From Paenibacillus mesophilus (GTDB lineage: Bacteria; Bacillota; Bacilli; Paenibacillales; NBRC-103111): 64,000 bases of DNA. Positions 34,069 to 43,695 of the stretch are shown in pieces. The notes under the pieces were generated by a model. It searched no databases. It saw nothing but the letters and a program-made list of their open reading frames with translations, and was not told where the DNA came from. Position 1 is the first letter of the stretch. Each line of letters begins with the position of its first letter. A program made the position numbers and the translations under genes. Where the stretch lies: assembly GCF_005938385.1 (NCBI RefSeq), contig NZ_VCRA01000011.1, positions 204,045-268,044 of the forward strand. The letters run 5' to 3'.

Positions 34069-34995
34069 TTAGAAAGCGCACTTTGACCGGGCGCGGAAGG
34101 AACTAGGTGTCATGTTTGCATGTTTTTTGAAATGGGCATGGAAATTTTCAGCGAATGGATAACCGACATTTGAAGCGATATCTTTAACGGAAAGCTCCGT
34201 ATTTTTTAGCAAGTCCATCGCTACCTTCATTCGGGTGCACAACAGCTTCTGCCGGAACGACATGCCGTATAGATCGTGCAGGATGCGGTTGAGCTGGCGT
34301 TGGCTGACATACAGCCGGCTGGCCAGATCGCTCTCCCGCAAAGGGCGGCTGAAATGCTCCGAAAAAAAGCATTCGATAATGCCGATCCTGCTGTCGGCCG
34401 TAGGTTGACTCGATAGTTCGCGGCGAGGCGCGGACCGGATTCGGGGCGAAGAGCGTATGACTTCCAGAATTAGCTGGGTGAACAGGCTTTGCAGCTTTGC
34501 AAAATAGCCAACGGGCCGGCTTTGGAACTCTTCCTTTGCCGCGACAATCCATGCTTCGATTTCCCGACTGCTTTCGGCTATGAAGAACGGGACATTCGCC
34601 AAGGCGTATAGCAGTTCACTGGTCTCGACAGTCGGATAATCGGGCTTGGGGATAGATAAGACGTCGTAGCGGAAAGTAAAGCACGATTTGTGCACTGCTT
34701 CCCTCGACTCCGCTCGTTTTTGGGAATGGTACATGCCCGGAGGAATAAGGCAGAAGCTGCCGCCCTGTATGGCGTAATCGCCATTTTCCGTGCACAGCGC
34801 GACGGTTCCTTTATGAACGAACTGTACTTCGTACGAGGCGTGGTTATGGTTTAATACAGGTACATCGCTGTTGGTGTTAAAAAATCCGGAATCGAGAAAA
34901 ACGCGAAGCCGTATCGTGCCCAGTTCCGCCTTGAGTTCGAATTGTTCCGGGAATACCAGGCTCCCCTCGTGCTCGTCAGGCATGAGGATGTTCAT
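34069..34995 (-). CDS. AraC-family transcriptional regulator with cupin sensor domain
   Basis: A 308-residue regulator. The N-terminal half is a cupin-like sugar sensor (HNHASYEVQFVHKGTVALCT; GGSFCLIPPGMYHSQ). The C-terminal about 100 residues are an AraC/HTH_18 domain (RESDLASRLYVSQRQLNRIL; DIASNVGYPFAENFHAHFKK). The start at 34995 follows CAGGGGTGATTGC; longer forms lack a ribosome site. A 54-base sequence just upstream (35075-35128) is repeated upstream of the 35.75-kb operon, so this protein probably controls itself and that operon on the opposite strand. The inducer is unknown but should be a sugar made or handled by the module 3 proteins. Confidence 0.9.
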   Translation of the reverse strand: MNILMPDEHEGSLVFPEQFELKAELGTIRLRVFLDSGFFNTNSDVPVLNHNHASYEVQFVHKGTVALCTENGDYAIQGGSFCLIPPGMYHSQKRAESREAVHKSCFTFRYDVLSIPKPDYPTVETSELLYALANVPFFIAESSREIEAWIVAAKEEFQSRPVGYFAKLQSLFTQLILEVIRSSPRIRSAPRRELSSQPTADSRIGIIECFFSEHFSRPLRESDLASRLYVSQRQLNRILHDLYGMSFRQKLLCTRMKVAMDLLKNTELSVKDIASNVGYPFAENFHAHFKKHANMTPSSFRARSKCAF

Positions 34996-35074
34996 GCAAT
35001 CACCCCTGACCGTACATCCGTTTTGGATTTGCCCAAAGTTTATCATCTTTCTCATAGGTCGTAAAGGCGGTAGT

Positions 35075-35128
35075 GCTATGCTTTTCAGTCGTCATTCGAA
35101 TAAAAGCGTCTGTACGGATCATTGTCCG
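35075..35128. repeat. Operator-like direct repeat, copy A
   Basis: A 54-base segment beginning GCTATGCTTTTCAGTC and containing ATTCGAATAAAAGCGTC. It matches copy B at 35607-35660 at 46 of 54 positions. It lies 80 bases upstream of the AraC start at 34995. Confidence 0.75.
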
Positions 35129-35256
35129 GGGGAGTGGCAGAGACTCCATTAATTCGAGTCACAAGGGAGCCGTTATAGGGGGAGAAGACCGCATGATTAC
35201 CGGTCAGATCGAAGTTGAAAGCGGAGACGAAGCCGTATGACCAATTGCGGCGGCAA

Positions 35257-35364
35257 AAGGTGAACGCTAAAGGTATGGCAGCCCAAGGCAAGACATTGAG
35301 TTTCCTCACCGTTTTGACGAATATAACGCCACGCTGCGCAGTTTGGCGGCTGAGCATCGATTGA
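35257..35364 (+). other. Possible remnant of a polysaccharide-active enzyme
   Basis: An open stretch reading KVNAKGMAAQGKTLSFLTVL then NITP has the look of the C-terminal sandwich of heparinase-like lyases, but it is short, startless and stops at 35362. The rest of 35130-35540 contains no other readable gene. The stretch may be what remains of an earlier target of copy A. Confidence 0.25.
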
Positions 35365-35539
35365 TCCTTGCCGATGCGGAACGCACTATCCGGAAATTGT
35401 GGTACAGTGGAACCGATCTATCCGGTTGATTTTATCGTGCGATCCACTTTAAACAGCAAGGTCACGACACAATATTTCAATGTTTGAGGGATTGTTTGTA
35501 GTTGAACGGACGAGATTTGAGCATAGAAGGCTGAGTGTG

Positions 35540-35587
35540 AAACCTTTGAATCCGACAAAGCGGGGTTCAAAGGTTTTTGGTTTTTAC
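35540..35587 (+). terminator. Intrinsic terminator before module 3
   Basis: Stem AAACCTTTGAA / TTCAAAGGTTT with a 16-base loop, followed by TTGGTTTTTA. It ends 20 bases before operator copy B and would insulate module 3 from upstream transcription. Confidence 0.8.
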
Positions 35588-35606
35588 TGCCGGCAAAAAC
35601 GGTCGG

Positions 35607-35660
35607 GCTATGCTTTTCGGTCATCATTCGAGTAAAAGCGTCCATGCTGATCATTGTTCG
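35607..35660. repeat. Operator-like direct repeat, copy B
   Basis: GCTATGCTTTTCGGTC and ATTCGAGTAAAAGCGTC within a 54-base copy of 35075-35128 (about 85% identity). It lies 90 bases upstream of the first gene of module 3, with CTTACAATAG 20 bases after it as a possible -10 region. Confidence 0.75.
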
Positions 35661-35749
35661 GTCAGGATGATCCGTCTTACAATAGCTGCATACACCAAGG
35701 GAATTGGGAAGTATGGAACGAGGTACCCAAGTAAGCAAGGGGGTCAAAG

Positions 35750-37165
35750 ATGAACCTATCACACCAGTTACACCTCAAGGCAAACCCAGTTGGGAGGTCG
35801 CCGGTCACCATCGGCTCCCGCATCGAAATGTTTATCGACGATTGGCTGATCGAACGGATGTGCGGGACTCGGTTGAAGCTGAACCGGCCGGAGCGGAAGG
35901 AAGTCGTGCTCGTTCTCGATCAACCGTGGGAAGGTCCCCTGTGCACTTATTTTACAGTGCTGCAGGACGGGAGCAAAGTCCGCCTGTACTATCGCGGGTA
36001 CATCCCGCCGGAAGCATCGGACGTGAGCGATGACCAACGGGTCTGTTACACCGAAAGCGAAGACGGCATTCATTTTGTGCGACCGGAGTTGGGATTATGC
36101 GAATTTCAAGGCTCCAGCCACAACAACATCCTGTTCGAGGGGGCGCTCGCCCACAATTTCACCCCGTTCCTCGATCGCTCGCCTTGGGCGAAAGCCGACG
36201 AAATCTACAAAGGCGTTGGCGGAACGGGTACCGCGGACCCGAGCCAAAACGACGGAACGCTGTATGGCTTGACCTCATCAGACGGCATCCGCTGGAAGCA
36301 GATGAAAGTCCCGCTGAACATGCCGAGCGGCGGATTCGATTCGCAGAATGTCGTGTTCTGGGATGCATCAACCGGCATTTATCGCTGCTATAACCGTTAC
36401 TTCGACAGCGGCAAGTATCGCGCGATCCAGAGCTGCTCATCGGATAATTTCATCGATTGGGGCGAGCAGCGGCCGAACCAGTATGCCGAGGACGTACCGA
36501 TGGAGCAGTTTTATACGAACGCAACAATTCCTTGTCCCGGCGCAGAGCACCTTTACTTGGCTTTTCCGAAACGATTCGTTCCGGCACGGAAAAAAATCGC
36601 GGAGCATCCGTACGGCGGCGTCAGCGATACCTGCTTCATGACAAGCAGGGACGGCGTACACTGGAACCGCACGTTTATGGAAGCTTGGCTTCGGCCAGGA
36701 AGAGACGATCGCAACTGGACCGAAAGAAGCAATATGGTAGCATACGGATGCATCGAGACAAGCCCTGAAGAGTTTTCGTTCTACGTCAGCGAGCATTACA
36801 GGTGGGATGACAATCGATTGCGTCGACTGGCTGTGCGCAAGCACGGATTCGCATCCGTATCGGCCGGGTATGAGCCGGGAGAAATGTTGACCCGCCCCAT
36901 CGTACTGGAAGGAGATCGGCTGCTGCTGAATTACTCGACTGCCGCTGCCGGATCGATCCAGGTGGAAGTGCAGGATGAATTCGGACAACTGATCGAAGGA
37001 CTGGCGCTGAGCGATATGGAAGCGCTTTACGGAGACAATTTGGCGGAAGCCGTACAATGGCGGACGACTGCCGATCTATCCGCTTGGCGGGGGCAAACCG
37101 TTCGTTTTCGCTTCGTGCTTCAAGATGCCGATCTGTTCGCCATGCGGATAGCGGGCGCTTCTTAA
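35750..37165 (+). CDS. Beta-propeller glycosidase-like protein of unknown specificity
   Basis: A 471-residue cytosolic protein. The opening SRIEMFIDDWLIERM is characteristic of a Gram-positive group with the five-bladed beta-propeller fold of GH32/43-type enzymes. Blade-like repeats follow: CYTESEDGIHFVRPELGLCE, GLTSSDGIRWKQM, FMTSRDGVHWNRTF. A beta-sandwich of about 110 residues closes the protein (PIVLEGDRLLLNYSTAAAGS onward). The catalytic acids cannot be fixed from sequence alone. No signal peptide is seen. The ATG follows AGCAAGGGGGTCAAAG. It is the first gene of module 3, driven by the promoter with operator copy B, and is followed by an orphan lipoprotein. It probably acts on a short imported saccharide. 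Confidence 0.72.
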   Translation: MNLSHQLHLKANPVGRSPVTIGSRIEMFIDDWLIERMCGTRLKLNRPERKEVVLVLDQPWEGPLCTYFTVLQDGSKVRLYYRGYIPPEASDVSDDQRVCYTESEDGIHFVRPELGLCEFQGSSHNNILFEGALAHNFTPFLDRSPWAKADEIYKGVGGTGTADPSQNDGTLYGLTSSDGIRWKQMKVPLNMPSGGFDSQNVVFWDASTGIYRCYNRYFDSGKYRAIQSCSSDNFIDWGEQRPNQYAEDVPMEQFYTNATIPCPGAEHLYLAFPKRFVPARKKIAEHPYGGVSDTCFMTSRDGVHWNRTFMEAWLRPGRDDRNWTERSNMVAYGCIETSPEEFSFYVSEHYRWDDNRLRRLAVRKHGFASVSAGYEPGEMLTRPIVLEGDRLLLNYSTAAAGSIQVEVQDEFGQLIEGLALSDMEALYGDNLAEAVQWRTTADLSAWRGQTVRFRFVLQDADLFAMRIAGAS

Positions 37166-37234
37166 GAACTTTGCAAGCGGGACATGCGGAGTGTACTAAC
37201 GATGTTGGAAACAACAAACTAGGAGGATGTTTCG

Positions 37235-38566
37235 ATGAGGAAATACAGCAGCACATTTGCTTCGATCGCGGCGATCGCTTTGCTTTCGGCTTGCGGCGGC
37301 GGGGGAAGCAATGCGGAGGGACCCGCGAAGGAAGCCGACAAAACGACGCAGGAACCGGCGGAAATTATCATCTATACAATGGCCGGCGGTTCGGCAGACG
37401 ATTTCAACAGAGATTATGGAAACTCTTTTCACAAAAAATTTCCGAATTATACGCTCAAGTTCATTACGGATATGACGGGAAATAACTATGAAAAGCTCGA
37501 CAGACTGGCCGCGAACGGAACACATGTCGATCTCGTCTTTGCCACGACCGGGTGGCTCGAGAAGCAGCTGTTTCAGTACGGCTATGCCTTTGATATGACG
37601 GAGCTTGCCAAAAAAAATAAAGTCGATTTGAACCAATTCAATCCTTCGTACAGCGACATACTGGGAGGAAAAGCGTTTGGCGGCGGGATATACTATTTTC
37701 CGATGCAAGCCAATCTGCCTCTTCTCTACTACAATAAAGCGCTCTTTGATAAATTCGGCATTTCGTATCCGAAAGACGGGATGAACTGGGACGAGTTTTA
37801 TGACATGTCCCGCCGAATGACCCGCAATGATGGAGGCGTGCAGTATGCGGGCTATATTCCGTCGACAAATTACTTGTTCCGCGGAAATCCCGTTTCGATA
37901 CCGATATTGAAGCCAGGCACTACAACGCCTACGATCAATAGCGACGATAGATGGAAGCTGTTTTTCCAAAAGTTGATTGCCGACGCCGCCAATTCGGTCG
38001 ATCCGGGCTACTACAAGGGACGCAACGATTTTAACGAGTTTTTCCAGGGCACTAACGCTGTAGTCACGATGGTCTCCGGCAACATGATCAGTTCCCGGAC
38101 GCAGTTGGAGCCTATGAGCTTCGATGTCATTTCTTTGCCGACGTTGAAGGAATATCCCGGCATCGGTCCGCAGCCGATTACGACAGGGATAGCTGTGACG
38201 AAGATGGCTAAAAACAAAGACGCGGCGATGGAAGCGTTGAAGCATATCGTCTCGTACGACGTACAGAGCGAGTTGACCAAGCGCGGGATCGTTCCTGTCT
38301 TAAAAAGCGTTGATGTGCAGAAGCTCCTGGGTACGGAAAATTATTTTAAAGATAAAAACTGGAGCGCGGTGTTCTACAACAAGTGGGCGAACTTTACGTA
38401 TACCGGCGCCATGGCCGTCGATCTGAACGGGATCTACACCAAATACGGCAACGCGGTGCTGCTTGGCACTTCGGATATTAACACGGCATTGCGCCAGGCC
38501 GAGGAGGAAGCTTTGAAAAAAGTCGAGGAACTTAAAACATTGATCGTGACGCCCAACGTATATTAG
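37235..38566 (+). CDS. Extracellular solute-binding lipoprotein, no permease beside it
   Basis: A 443-residue lipoprotein with lipobox LLSACGG (Cys at about residue 20) and a family-1-type sugar-binding body (DLVFATTGWLEKQLFQYGYA; PLLYYNKALFDKFGISYPKD). It closely resembles the lipoproteins at 12.2 and 47.1 kb in length and motifs such as FDKFG.xYPKDGM and the C-terminal NTALRQAEEEA. The start follows AGGAGGATGTTTCG. No permease lies in the operon. It must either use one of the permease pairs at 27.9 or 54.3 kb, or another transporter, or act only as a surface binding protein. Confidence 0.9.
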   Translation: MRKYSSTFASIAAIALLSACGGGGSNAEGPAKEADKTTQEPAEIIIYTMAGGSADDFNRDYGNSFHKKFPNYTLKFITDMTGNNYEKLDRLAANGTHVDLVFATTGWLEKQLFQYGYAFDMTELAKKNKVDLNQFNPSYSDILGGKAFGGGIYYFPMQANLPLLYYNKALFDKFGISYPKDGMNWDEFYDMSRRMTRNDGGVQYAGYIPSTNYLFRGNPVSIPILKPGTTTPTINSDDRWKLFFQKLIADAANSVDPGYYKGRNDFNEFFQGTNAVVTMVSGNMISSRTQLEPMSFDVISLPTLKEYPGIGPQPITTGIAVTKMAKNKDAAMEALKHIVSYDVQSELTKRGIVPVLKSVDVQKLLGTENYFKDKNWSAVFYNKWANFTYTGAMAVDLNGIYTKYGNAVLLGTSDINTALRQAEEEALKKVEELKTLIVTPNVY

Positions 38567-38634
38567 CAGTAGTACGGACAGCCCATCATGATCGTATTTA
38601 CAGTATTGAAAATCAAGGAGGCTGTAAAAAAGGA

Positions 38635-40950
38635 ATGAACCAGAATTGGACCTTTAACGAGTTCGATCAAAAGGCGGCGAATGAACTTCCAACTTGGCTG
38701 CCAGGAAAAATATTCGACATCCATGCGCATATTTACCGTCGTGCCGATCTCCATGCGACCGGACAAAGCTTATGGACGGAAGGCCCGGAGGAAACGGCCA
38801 TCCGGAGCTGGAGGCAGCATCTATCCGCCTATATGGGGGAACATCGTTTAAAGGGCGGGCTTTTTTTCCCGGTCCCTATGGTCGGCTCGAACGAGCGCAG
38901 GCAAAACGATTATGTGATCGAGCAGTTGGAGCGGGAGCCGTCTAGCAGAGGCTTGATCCTCGTGAAGCCGGATGATCCGGAGGAGCAGCTCGTTCCTTAT
39001 TTCGATCATCCGCAAATTGCCGGAATCAAAATTTACCATTTGTATAGTAGTGAAAAGCCCACCTGGCAATCATCGATTAAAGGATTTTGTCCGGAACGGA
39101 TCTGGCAAATCGCCGATGAACGCGGCTTGGTCATTATGCTGCACATGGTGCGGGATAAAGCCGTTGCCGATCCGGATAACATAGAGGAAATCCGCGAATT
39201 ATGCATGCGATATCCCCGCGCCAAGCTCGTGCTTGCCCATGCCGCAAGATGCTTTCATGCTCCCAATGCCGAGAAGGGGATCGGCAAGCTGAGAGGATTG
39301 GATAACCTATGGTTCGACACATCGGCCATCTGCGAACCGGAAGCGTTTAAGGTCATTCTTCAGCAGTTCGGTCCCCGCAGACTGATGTGGGGAAGCGACT
39401 TTCCGGTGTCGGAGATGCGCGGCAAAGCGGTTACGGTCGGAGATGGTTTCATTTGGTTGGAACCGGGGCTGTGCGATTGGGACAAAACGGCCCACTTGGG
39501 TCATCCGGTTCTCGTCGGCATCGAATCGCTGCGGGCGCTGCGGTGCGCTGCCGAGGATTTCGGATTAAATGAGGAAGATTTGAACGATATCTTTTACAAC
39601 AACGCGGCCGAGCTTCTCGGGTTGGAGCAACCAGCTGCAGATCGAACGCAGCAGCTATACCGACATGCGAAGAAGCGTATACCCGGTGGGGTGCAGTTGC
39701 TGAGCAAACGGCCGGAAAATATGGCTCCCGACAAATGGCCGGCCTATTTCCGGGAAGCGAGAGGCTGTGAAGTATGGGATCTGGACGGAAAGCATTATTA
39801 CGATATGTCCACGAACGCCGTCGGGTCCTGCCTGCTGGGCTATCGCGACGATGATGTGACTAAGGCGGTCATACGAAGGGTAAATCTCGGAAGCATGTGC
39901 TCGTTGAACGCTCCGGAAGAAGTGGAGCTTTCGGACATGCTCTGTGCCATTCACCCTTGGGCCGAACAAGTCCGGCTTACGAGGGGCGGCGGGGATTCGT
40001 GCGCGGTTGCCGTCCGAATAGCGCGTGCGACTACGGATCGTTCCATCGTAGCCATTTGCGGGTATCACGGATGGCACGACTGGTATTTGGCAGCTAATTT
40101 AGGCGAGAACGACGCTCTACGCGGGCACTTGCTTTCCGGTCTAAATCCGCTCGGCGTCCCCCGTGAATTACGTGGAACGACGGTTGCCTTCCCCTATAAC
40201 GATCGAGAGGCATTGCAGCGGATCGTGGACCGTTACGGCAACCGTTTAGCCGCGGTGATCATGGAGCCGTGCCGGAATGGAGACCCGGAGCCCGGGTTTC
40301 TGGAATATGTCCGTTCGACCACGCGAAGCTGCGGGGCACTGCTTATTTTCGACGAGATTACGATCGGCTGGAGGCTGCATTACGGAGGAGCGCATCTTAA
40401 GCTCGGCGTGACGCCTGATATCGCCGTATTTGCCAAAGCGATGGGCAACGGGCATCCGATCGGCGCCGTAATCGGTACGGCCGAAGCGATGCAGGGCGTA
40501 CAGGAATCGTTCATAAGCAGCACGTACTGGACGGAAAGCATCGGTCCCGCTGCGGCTCTAGCCACTATCCGCAAACTGGGCAGAGTTGACGCCCAGGCGC
40601 ACGTCACGCGAATCGGTAGTCTGGTCATGGACAGCTGGCGCCGCCACGGAGCTCGTCACGGGCTGCCCGTTACGACAGAAGGGGCATACCCTTGCCTCGC
40701 TCACTTTGGCTTCCTGCATCCGGAGGCGGACAAACTGCGAACTTTGTATACGTCCATGATGCTGGATCGCGGTTTCCTGGCCGGAAACTCCATCTACCCG
40801 ACGCTCGCCCATGACGAGCTTGTCGTCCAGCGATACGATTCAGCGATTGATGAAGTGTTCGAGGGATTGGCCGACGCTTTGAAGAAAGGGGAGGTGGACG
40901 ATCGGTTAGATGGAATAGTTGCATTAAGCGGATTTCAAAGACTGATTTAA
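38635..40950 (+). CDS. Fusion of an amidohydrolase and a class III aminotransferase
   Basis: A 771-residue two-domain cytosolic protein. Residues about 1-340 are an amidohydrolase-2-type metal-dependent hydrolase: FDIHAHIY gives the HxH metal pair, VLAHAARCF another His, and LMWGSDFPVS the late Asp. Residues about 345-740 are a class III PLP-dependent aminotransferase/aminomutase: GGVQLLSKRPEN, GYHGWHDWY, FDEITIGWR with the cofactor Asp, and VFAKAMGNGHPIGAV with the Schiff-base Lys601. Class III enzymes of this subgroup transfer or shift amino groups on aldehydes or keto-sugars. Covalent fusion suggests that the hydrolase makes the substrate of the aminotransferase, or removes its product. 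The ATG follows AAGGAGGCTGTAAAAAAGGA. It is the third gene of module 3. Substrate unknown; domain calls are firm. Confidence 0.87.
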   Translation: MNQNWTFNEFDQKAANELPTWLPGKIFDIHAHIYRRADLHATGQSLWTEGPEETAIRSWRQHLSAYMGEHRLKGGLFFPVPMVGSNERRQNDYVIEQLEREPSSRGLILVKPDDPEEQLVPYFDHPQIAGIKIYHLYSSEKPTWQSSIKGFCPERIWQIADERGLVIMLHMVRDKAVADPDNIEEIRELCMRYPRAKLVLAHAARCFHAPNAEKGIGKLRGLDNLWFDTSAICEPEAFKVILQQFGPRRLMWGSDFPVSEMRGKAVTVGDGFIWLEPGLCDWDKTAHLGHPVLVGIESLRALRCAAEDFGLNEEDLNDIFYNNAAELLGLEQPAADRTQQLYRHAKKRIPGGVQLLSKRPENMAPDKWPAYFREARGCEVWDLDGKHYYDMSTNAVGSCLLGYRDDDVTKAVIRRVNLGSMCSLNAPEEVELSDMLCAIHPWAEQVRLTRGGGDSCAVAVRIARATTDRSIVAICGYHGWHDWYLAANLGENDALRGHLLSGLNPLGVPRELRGTTVAFPYNDREALQRIVDRYGNRLAAVIMEPCRNGDPEPGFLEYVRSTTRSCGALLIFDEITIGWRLHYGGAHLKLGVTPDIAVFAKAMGNGHPIGAVIGTAEAMQGVQESFISSTYWTESIGPAAALATIRKLGRVDAQAHVTRIGSLVMDSWRRHGARHGLPVTTEGAYPCLAHFGFLHPEADKLRTLYTSMMLDRGFLAGNSIYPTLAHDELVVQRYDSAIDEVFEGLADALKKGEVDDRLDGIVALSGFQRLI

Positions 40951-40977
40951 AAACATTGGGAAGTGGAGGATGAACCT

Positions 40978-42939
40978 ATGTTGGAAGAAGGGAAAATGAG
41001 CAGACGCCGGTTGCTGGCGTCTCTATCGGCAGCGGGAGCTGTTACTTTGCTGGGAGCTTCGGCCTTTGCAAGCAGCAATGACCGCCATTCGGTTACAAAC
41101 TCTGTGTATGGACCGGAAGATACGCCTGTATGTTGTCACGCTACATCGATTGCGGAATTGCGGGCGCACGCGAGCCCGGACCCGGCTTGTTTGTACTATG
41201 TGATTGATCGCGGAAAAGAAGGGCCGTTTTATTATGACCCTACGGATACCGTGTCGTTGGACAATACCGGTACTGTAGTCGTCTCGATAAGCGGCGCCCG
41301 GTTTAAGCGCATATGCGAGGACGGTTTGAGTGTGACCTGGTTCGGTGCTGTCGGAGACGGCGCCACAGATTGTACCGCGGCGTTTCAAGCCGCGATCGAT
41401 GCCATAGGCGCCACGCCGAGCAGGACAGTGCGCATTCCGGCGGGCGTTTACAGGATCACGCAGCAACTCGAACTGAACTGGGATCAAAGCGTTCCCGTCG
41501 GCGAGCATCGACAATCGCTTTCGATCCTCGGGACGGGCAAAGAAGCGACGGAAATCGTCAGTGAAATTACCGGTGGAGGGTATGTTTTCAACCAGGACAT
41601 GACCGAGCAGCAGGCTGCCAAATACCGTTTCGCTGTGGGGCTGAAGCTTCATGGATTCAAAATCAGAGGTACCGGCAGCGACTGCGGTGGAATTCGTTCG
41701 ATCGGGGCTGTCAATCTCACATTGTCGCATCTTGCGGTTATCGGGATGCAAAGACACGGTTTTTATGTGCCGCATCGTGCGGATTTGGAAGCTCCGCTCG
41801 GAAATTTCGGGGCTGGTCCAGACGCCTACGCCAATGCGTATGTCTCGATTGAACACTGTTTGTTCCAAGCATGCGGCGGTTGGGGGCTCATGATCGAGCC
41901 ATGGAGCTCGGCTTCCCTCATCGAGCATTGTCAGTTTGCGGATAACGGAACGGGCGGCCTCCGGTTGGCCAATGCCGTAAACAGAATTTTGCGTTGCAGC
42001 ATTTCAGTAAACGGCGGCAGCAGCACAGAAGGCGGGATCTTGATCGAATACAACGCCGATGACGGACAAACGCCGCACTACAACTTGATCGACGGATGCG
42101 AAATCGATACCAACTATAATTACGGGGTCTGCCTCCGGGGCGTATTCGCCAATCGGATTACGAATTGCCGATTTATCGACAGAGAGAATTCGCTCACCCA
42201 TCAATACTACGGTTCAGCCGCCATCGTAATTGGCGGACATGCAACCCGCGATACGTTTGGAAATTTCGTTGATGTCATCAATGTAAGGGTGTCCCAGCAT
42301 ACATCCAGTCCTGCATACACGATTGTCAAGTTCGAAGGTCGAGCATACGAGAACAGCATAACCGGCATGCGTTACGACCTTGGCACCAACACGAGCGTTG
42401 CTTTGGTGGCAAATGTAGGGACGGCCAATCTTCGCAATGTCGTGAAGGATTATGGGGGCAAAGATTTGTGGGAGGATCGGCCCTTCAGTAAAAACCGGGC
42501 GGCGCTCGCCAGATTGAATCCGTCCGAGCCCGCGGCTCCGACTGTCTCAAGCGGTGTAGAAAAGGATATCATTTTCGGTCTGGAACTGCAGGATTATTTT
42601 AATGCTTTTGATCCGGCGACGGGTTCTTTTAGCTGCGGCAATGTCAGCGGTATTTATCTGGTCCAAGGGTTTATCCACGTCAATGGGTTAAGCAGTGCCA
42701 CTCACGTGCAGATTCGGTTAAAGCAGCGGATCGGAAGCGGCTCCTATTCAACGGCACAGCAGTTGAATGTGCCGGTGTCGGCGTCCGGGACTTCACCGGT
42801 GATGGTGCCGATCCAATTCATTATGAGCGCTCTCCAAAATTATCAGTATAAAATTACACTTCAGCATCAAAACACAGGCTCTTTGACCATCGAGAAGGAT
42901 TCGGGACTAAGCGCCATCAGCTTTGTGAAGATCGGTTGA
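40978..42939 (+). CDS. Tat-exported pectate-lyase-superfamily beta-helix protein
   Basis: A 653-residue exported protein. The twin-arginine signal is MSRRRLLASLSAAGAVTLLG, followed by SVTNSVYGPEDTPVCC, the post-signal motif shared with the proteins at 3.8 and 44.9 kb. Residues about 110-135 contain VTWFGAVGDGATDCTAAFQA, the hallmark opening of the pectate-lyase-3/GH28-like beta-helix. The helix body has repeated IEHCLFQACGGWG and ITNCRFIDRENS turns. The last 130 residues are a separate jelly-roll-like domain similar to phage or TNF-like C-terminal caps (SGIYLVQGFIHVNGLSS). The ATG at 40978 follows GTGGAGGATGAACCT. Last gene of module 3. It probably binds or cuts a polysaccharide after export in folded form. 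Confidence 0.82.
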   Translation: MLEEGKMSRRRLLASLSAAGAVTLLGASAFASSNDRHSVTNSVYGPEDTPVCCHATSIAELRAHASPDPACLYYVIDRGKEGPFYYDPTDTVSLDNTGTVVVSISGARFKRICEDGLSVTWFGAVGDGATDCTAAFQAAIDAIGATPSRTVRIPAGVYRITQQLELNWDQSVPVGEHRQSLSILGTGKEATEIVSEITGGGYVFNQDMTEQQAAKYRFAVGLKLHGFKIRGTGSDCGGIRSIGAVNLTLSHLAVIGMQRHGFYVPHRADLEAPLGNFGAGPDAYANAYVSIEHCLFQACGGWGLMIEPWSSASLIEHCQFADNGTGGLRLANAVNRILRCSISVNGGSSTEGGILIEYNADDGQTPHYNLIDGCEIDTNYNYGVCLRGVFANRITNCRFIDRENSLTHQYYGSAAIVIGGHATRDTFGNFVDVINVRVSQHTSSPAYTIVKFEGRAYENSITGMRYDLGTNTSVALVANVGTANLRNVVKDYGGKDLWEDRPFSKNRAALARLNPSEPAAPTVSSGVEKDIIFGLELQDYFNAFDPATGSFSCGNVSGIYLVQGFIHVNGLSSATHVQIRLKQRIGSGSYSTAQQLNVPVSASGTSPVMVPIQFIMSALQNYQYKITLQHQNTGSLTIEKDSGLSAISFVKIG

Positions 42940-43535
42940 TTGGAAAACGATATCTATTCGATTGATTTAAATCAAATAGTGGGGATTTGATGATAGTCTG
43001 ATTGGCTTTACAAACAAGAGGTCAACTCGTTAATCTCGCAGTTCTGGAACGAGTCGCGTGGCTGAAAGTAGGACAAACTGTCTGACGTTTGGAGAGAAAA
43101 CGGGTCTATAATCTGTTTCCATCTACTAGTGACAGCTACGCTGGTTCTGCCCCAATTGAGGACGACGTGATGAGACATAAAAAAAGATTGGCTTTACAAT
43201 CGGAGTTAGGAAAAGGAAAAGCTAGATGCCGTATGGGGGAAGTAAAGCGTGGGATCGAGCGGGTCATAGGGTGAGTGAAAGGCGGTGACCTCCATCATGC
43301 CGGAATATGCAGTTATGTTCGGTAAGAATGAAAAGGCGAAATAACGAAATTCGCTCAGAAAATCTATGTGAGCTAAAATGGTTTTGATCATCAGATGCTG
43401 ATGAGGGTTTATGTAGCCTTGAACAGAAGTAAACGTTAGGTGTTTCAGCAAGTATGATTTACTGCAAATGAATGGTTATTATACGGGAAATCCTTAGCTC
43501 CAGCGACACCATGTAGCTGGAGCAGAATGAAAAGG

Positions 43536-43568
43536 GGGAGATCAATTGCTGATCTCTCTTGTTTTTTC
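43536..43568 (+). terminator. Intrinsic terminator
   Basis: Stem GAGATCA / TGATCTC around TTGC, followed by TCTTGTTTTTT. A second hairpin (GCTCCAGC / GCTGGAGC type) lies at 43499-43524. The rest of 42940-43695 shows no gene I can support. Confidence 0.7.
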
Positions 43569-43695
43569 CTAAAACAAATAACTTCATAAAATATCAATTT
43601 TAATAAGTTAATATGGGGGTATAATGATAGATGGAATAAGGGCTGTAATCCGGAACGCGAATAACTTATTTTATGGGCTTTTTTAATCCCGTTCA

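Noticed and set aside
43089..43274. A 61-codon open frame in the gap before module 4
   Set aside because: It begins with TTG without a ribosome site, and its Lys/Arg-rich translation looks like chance.
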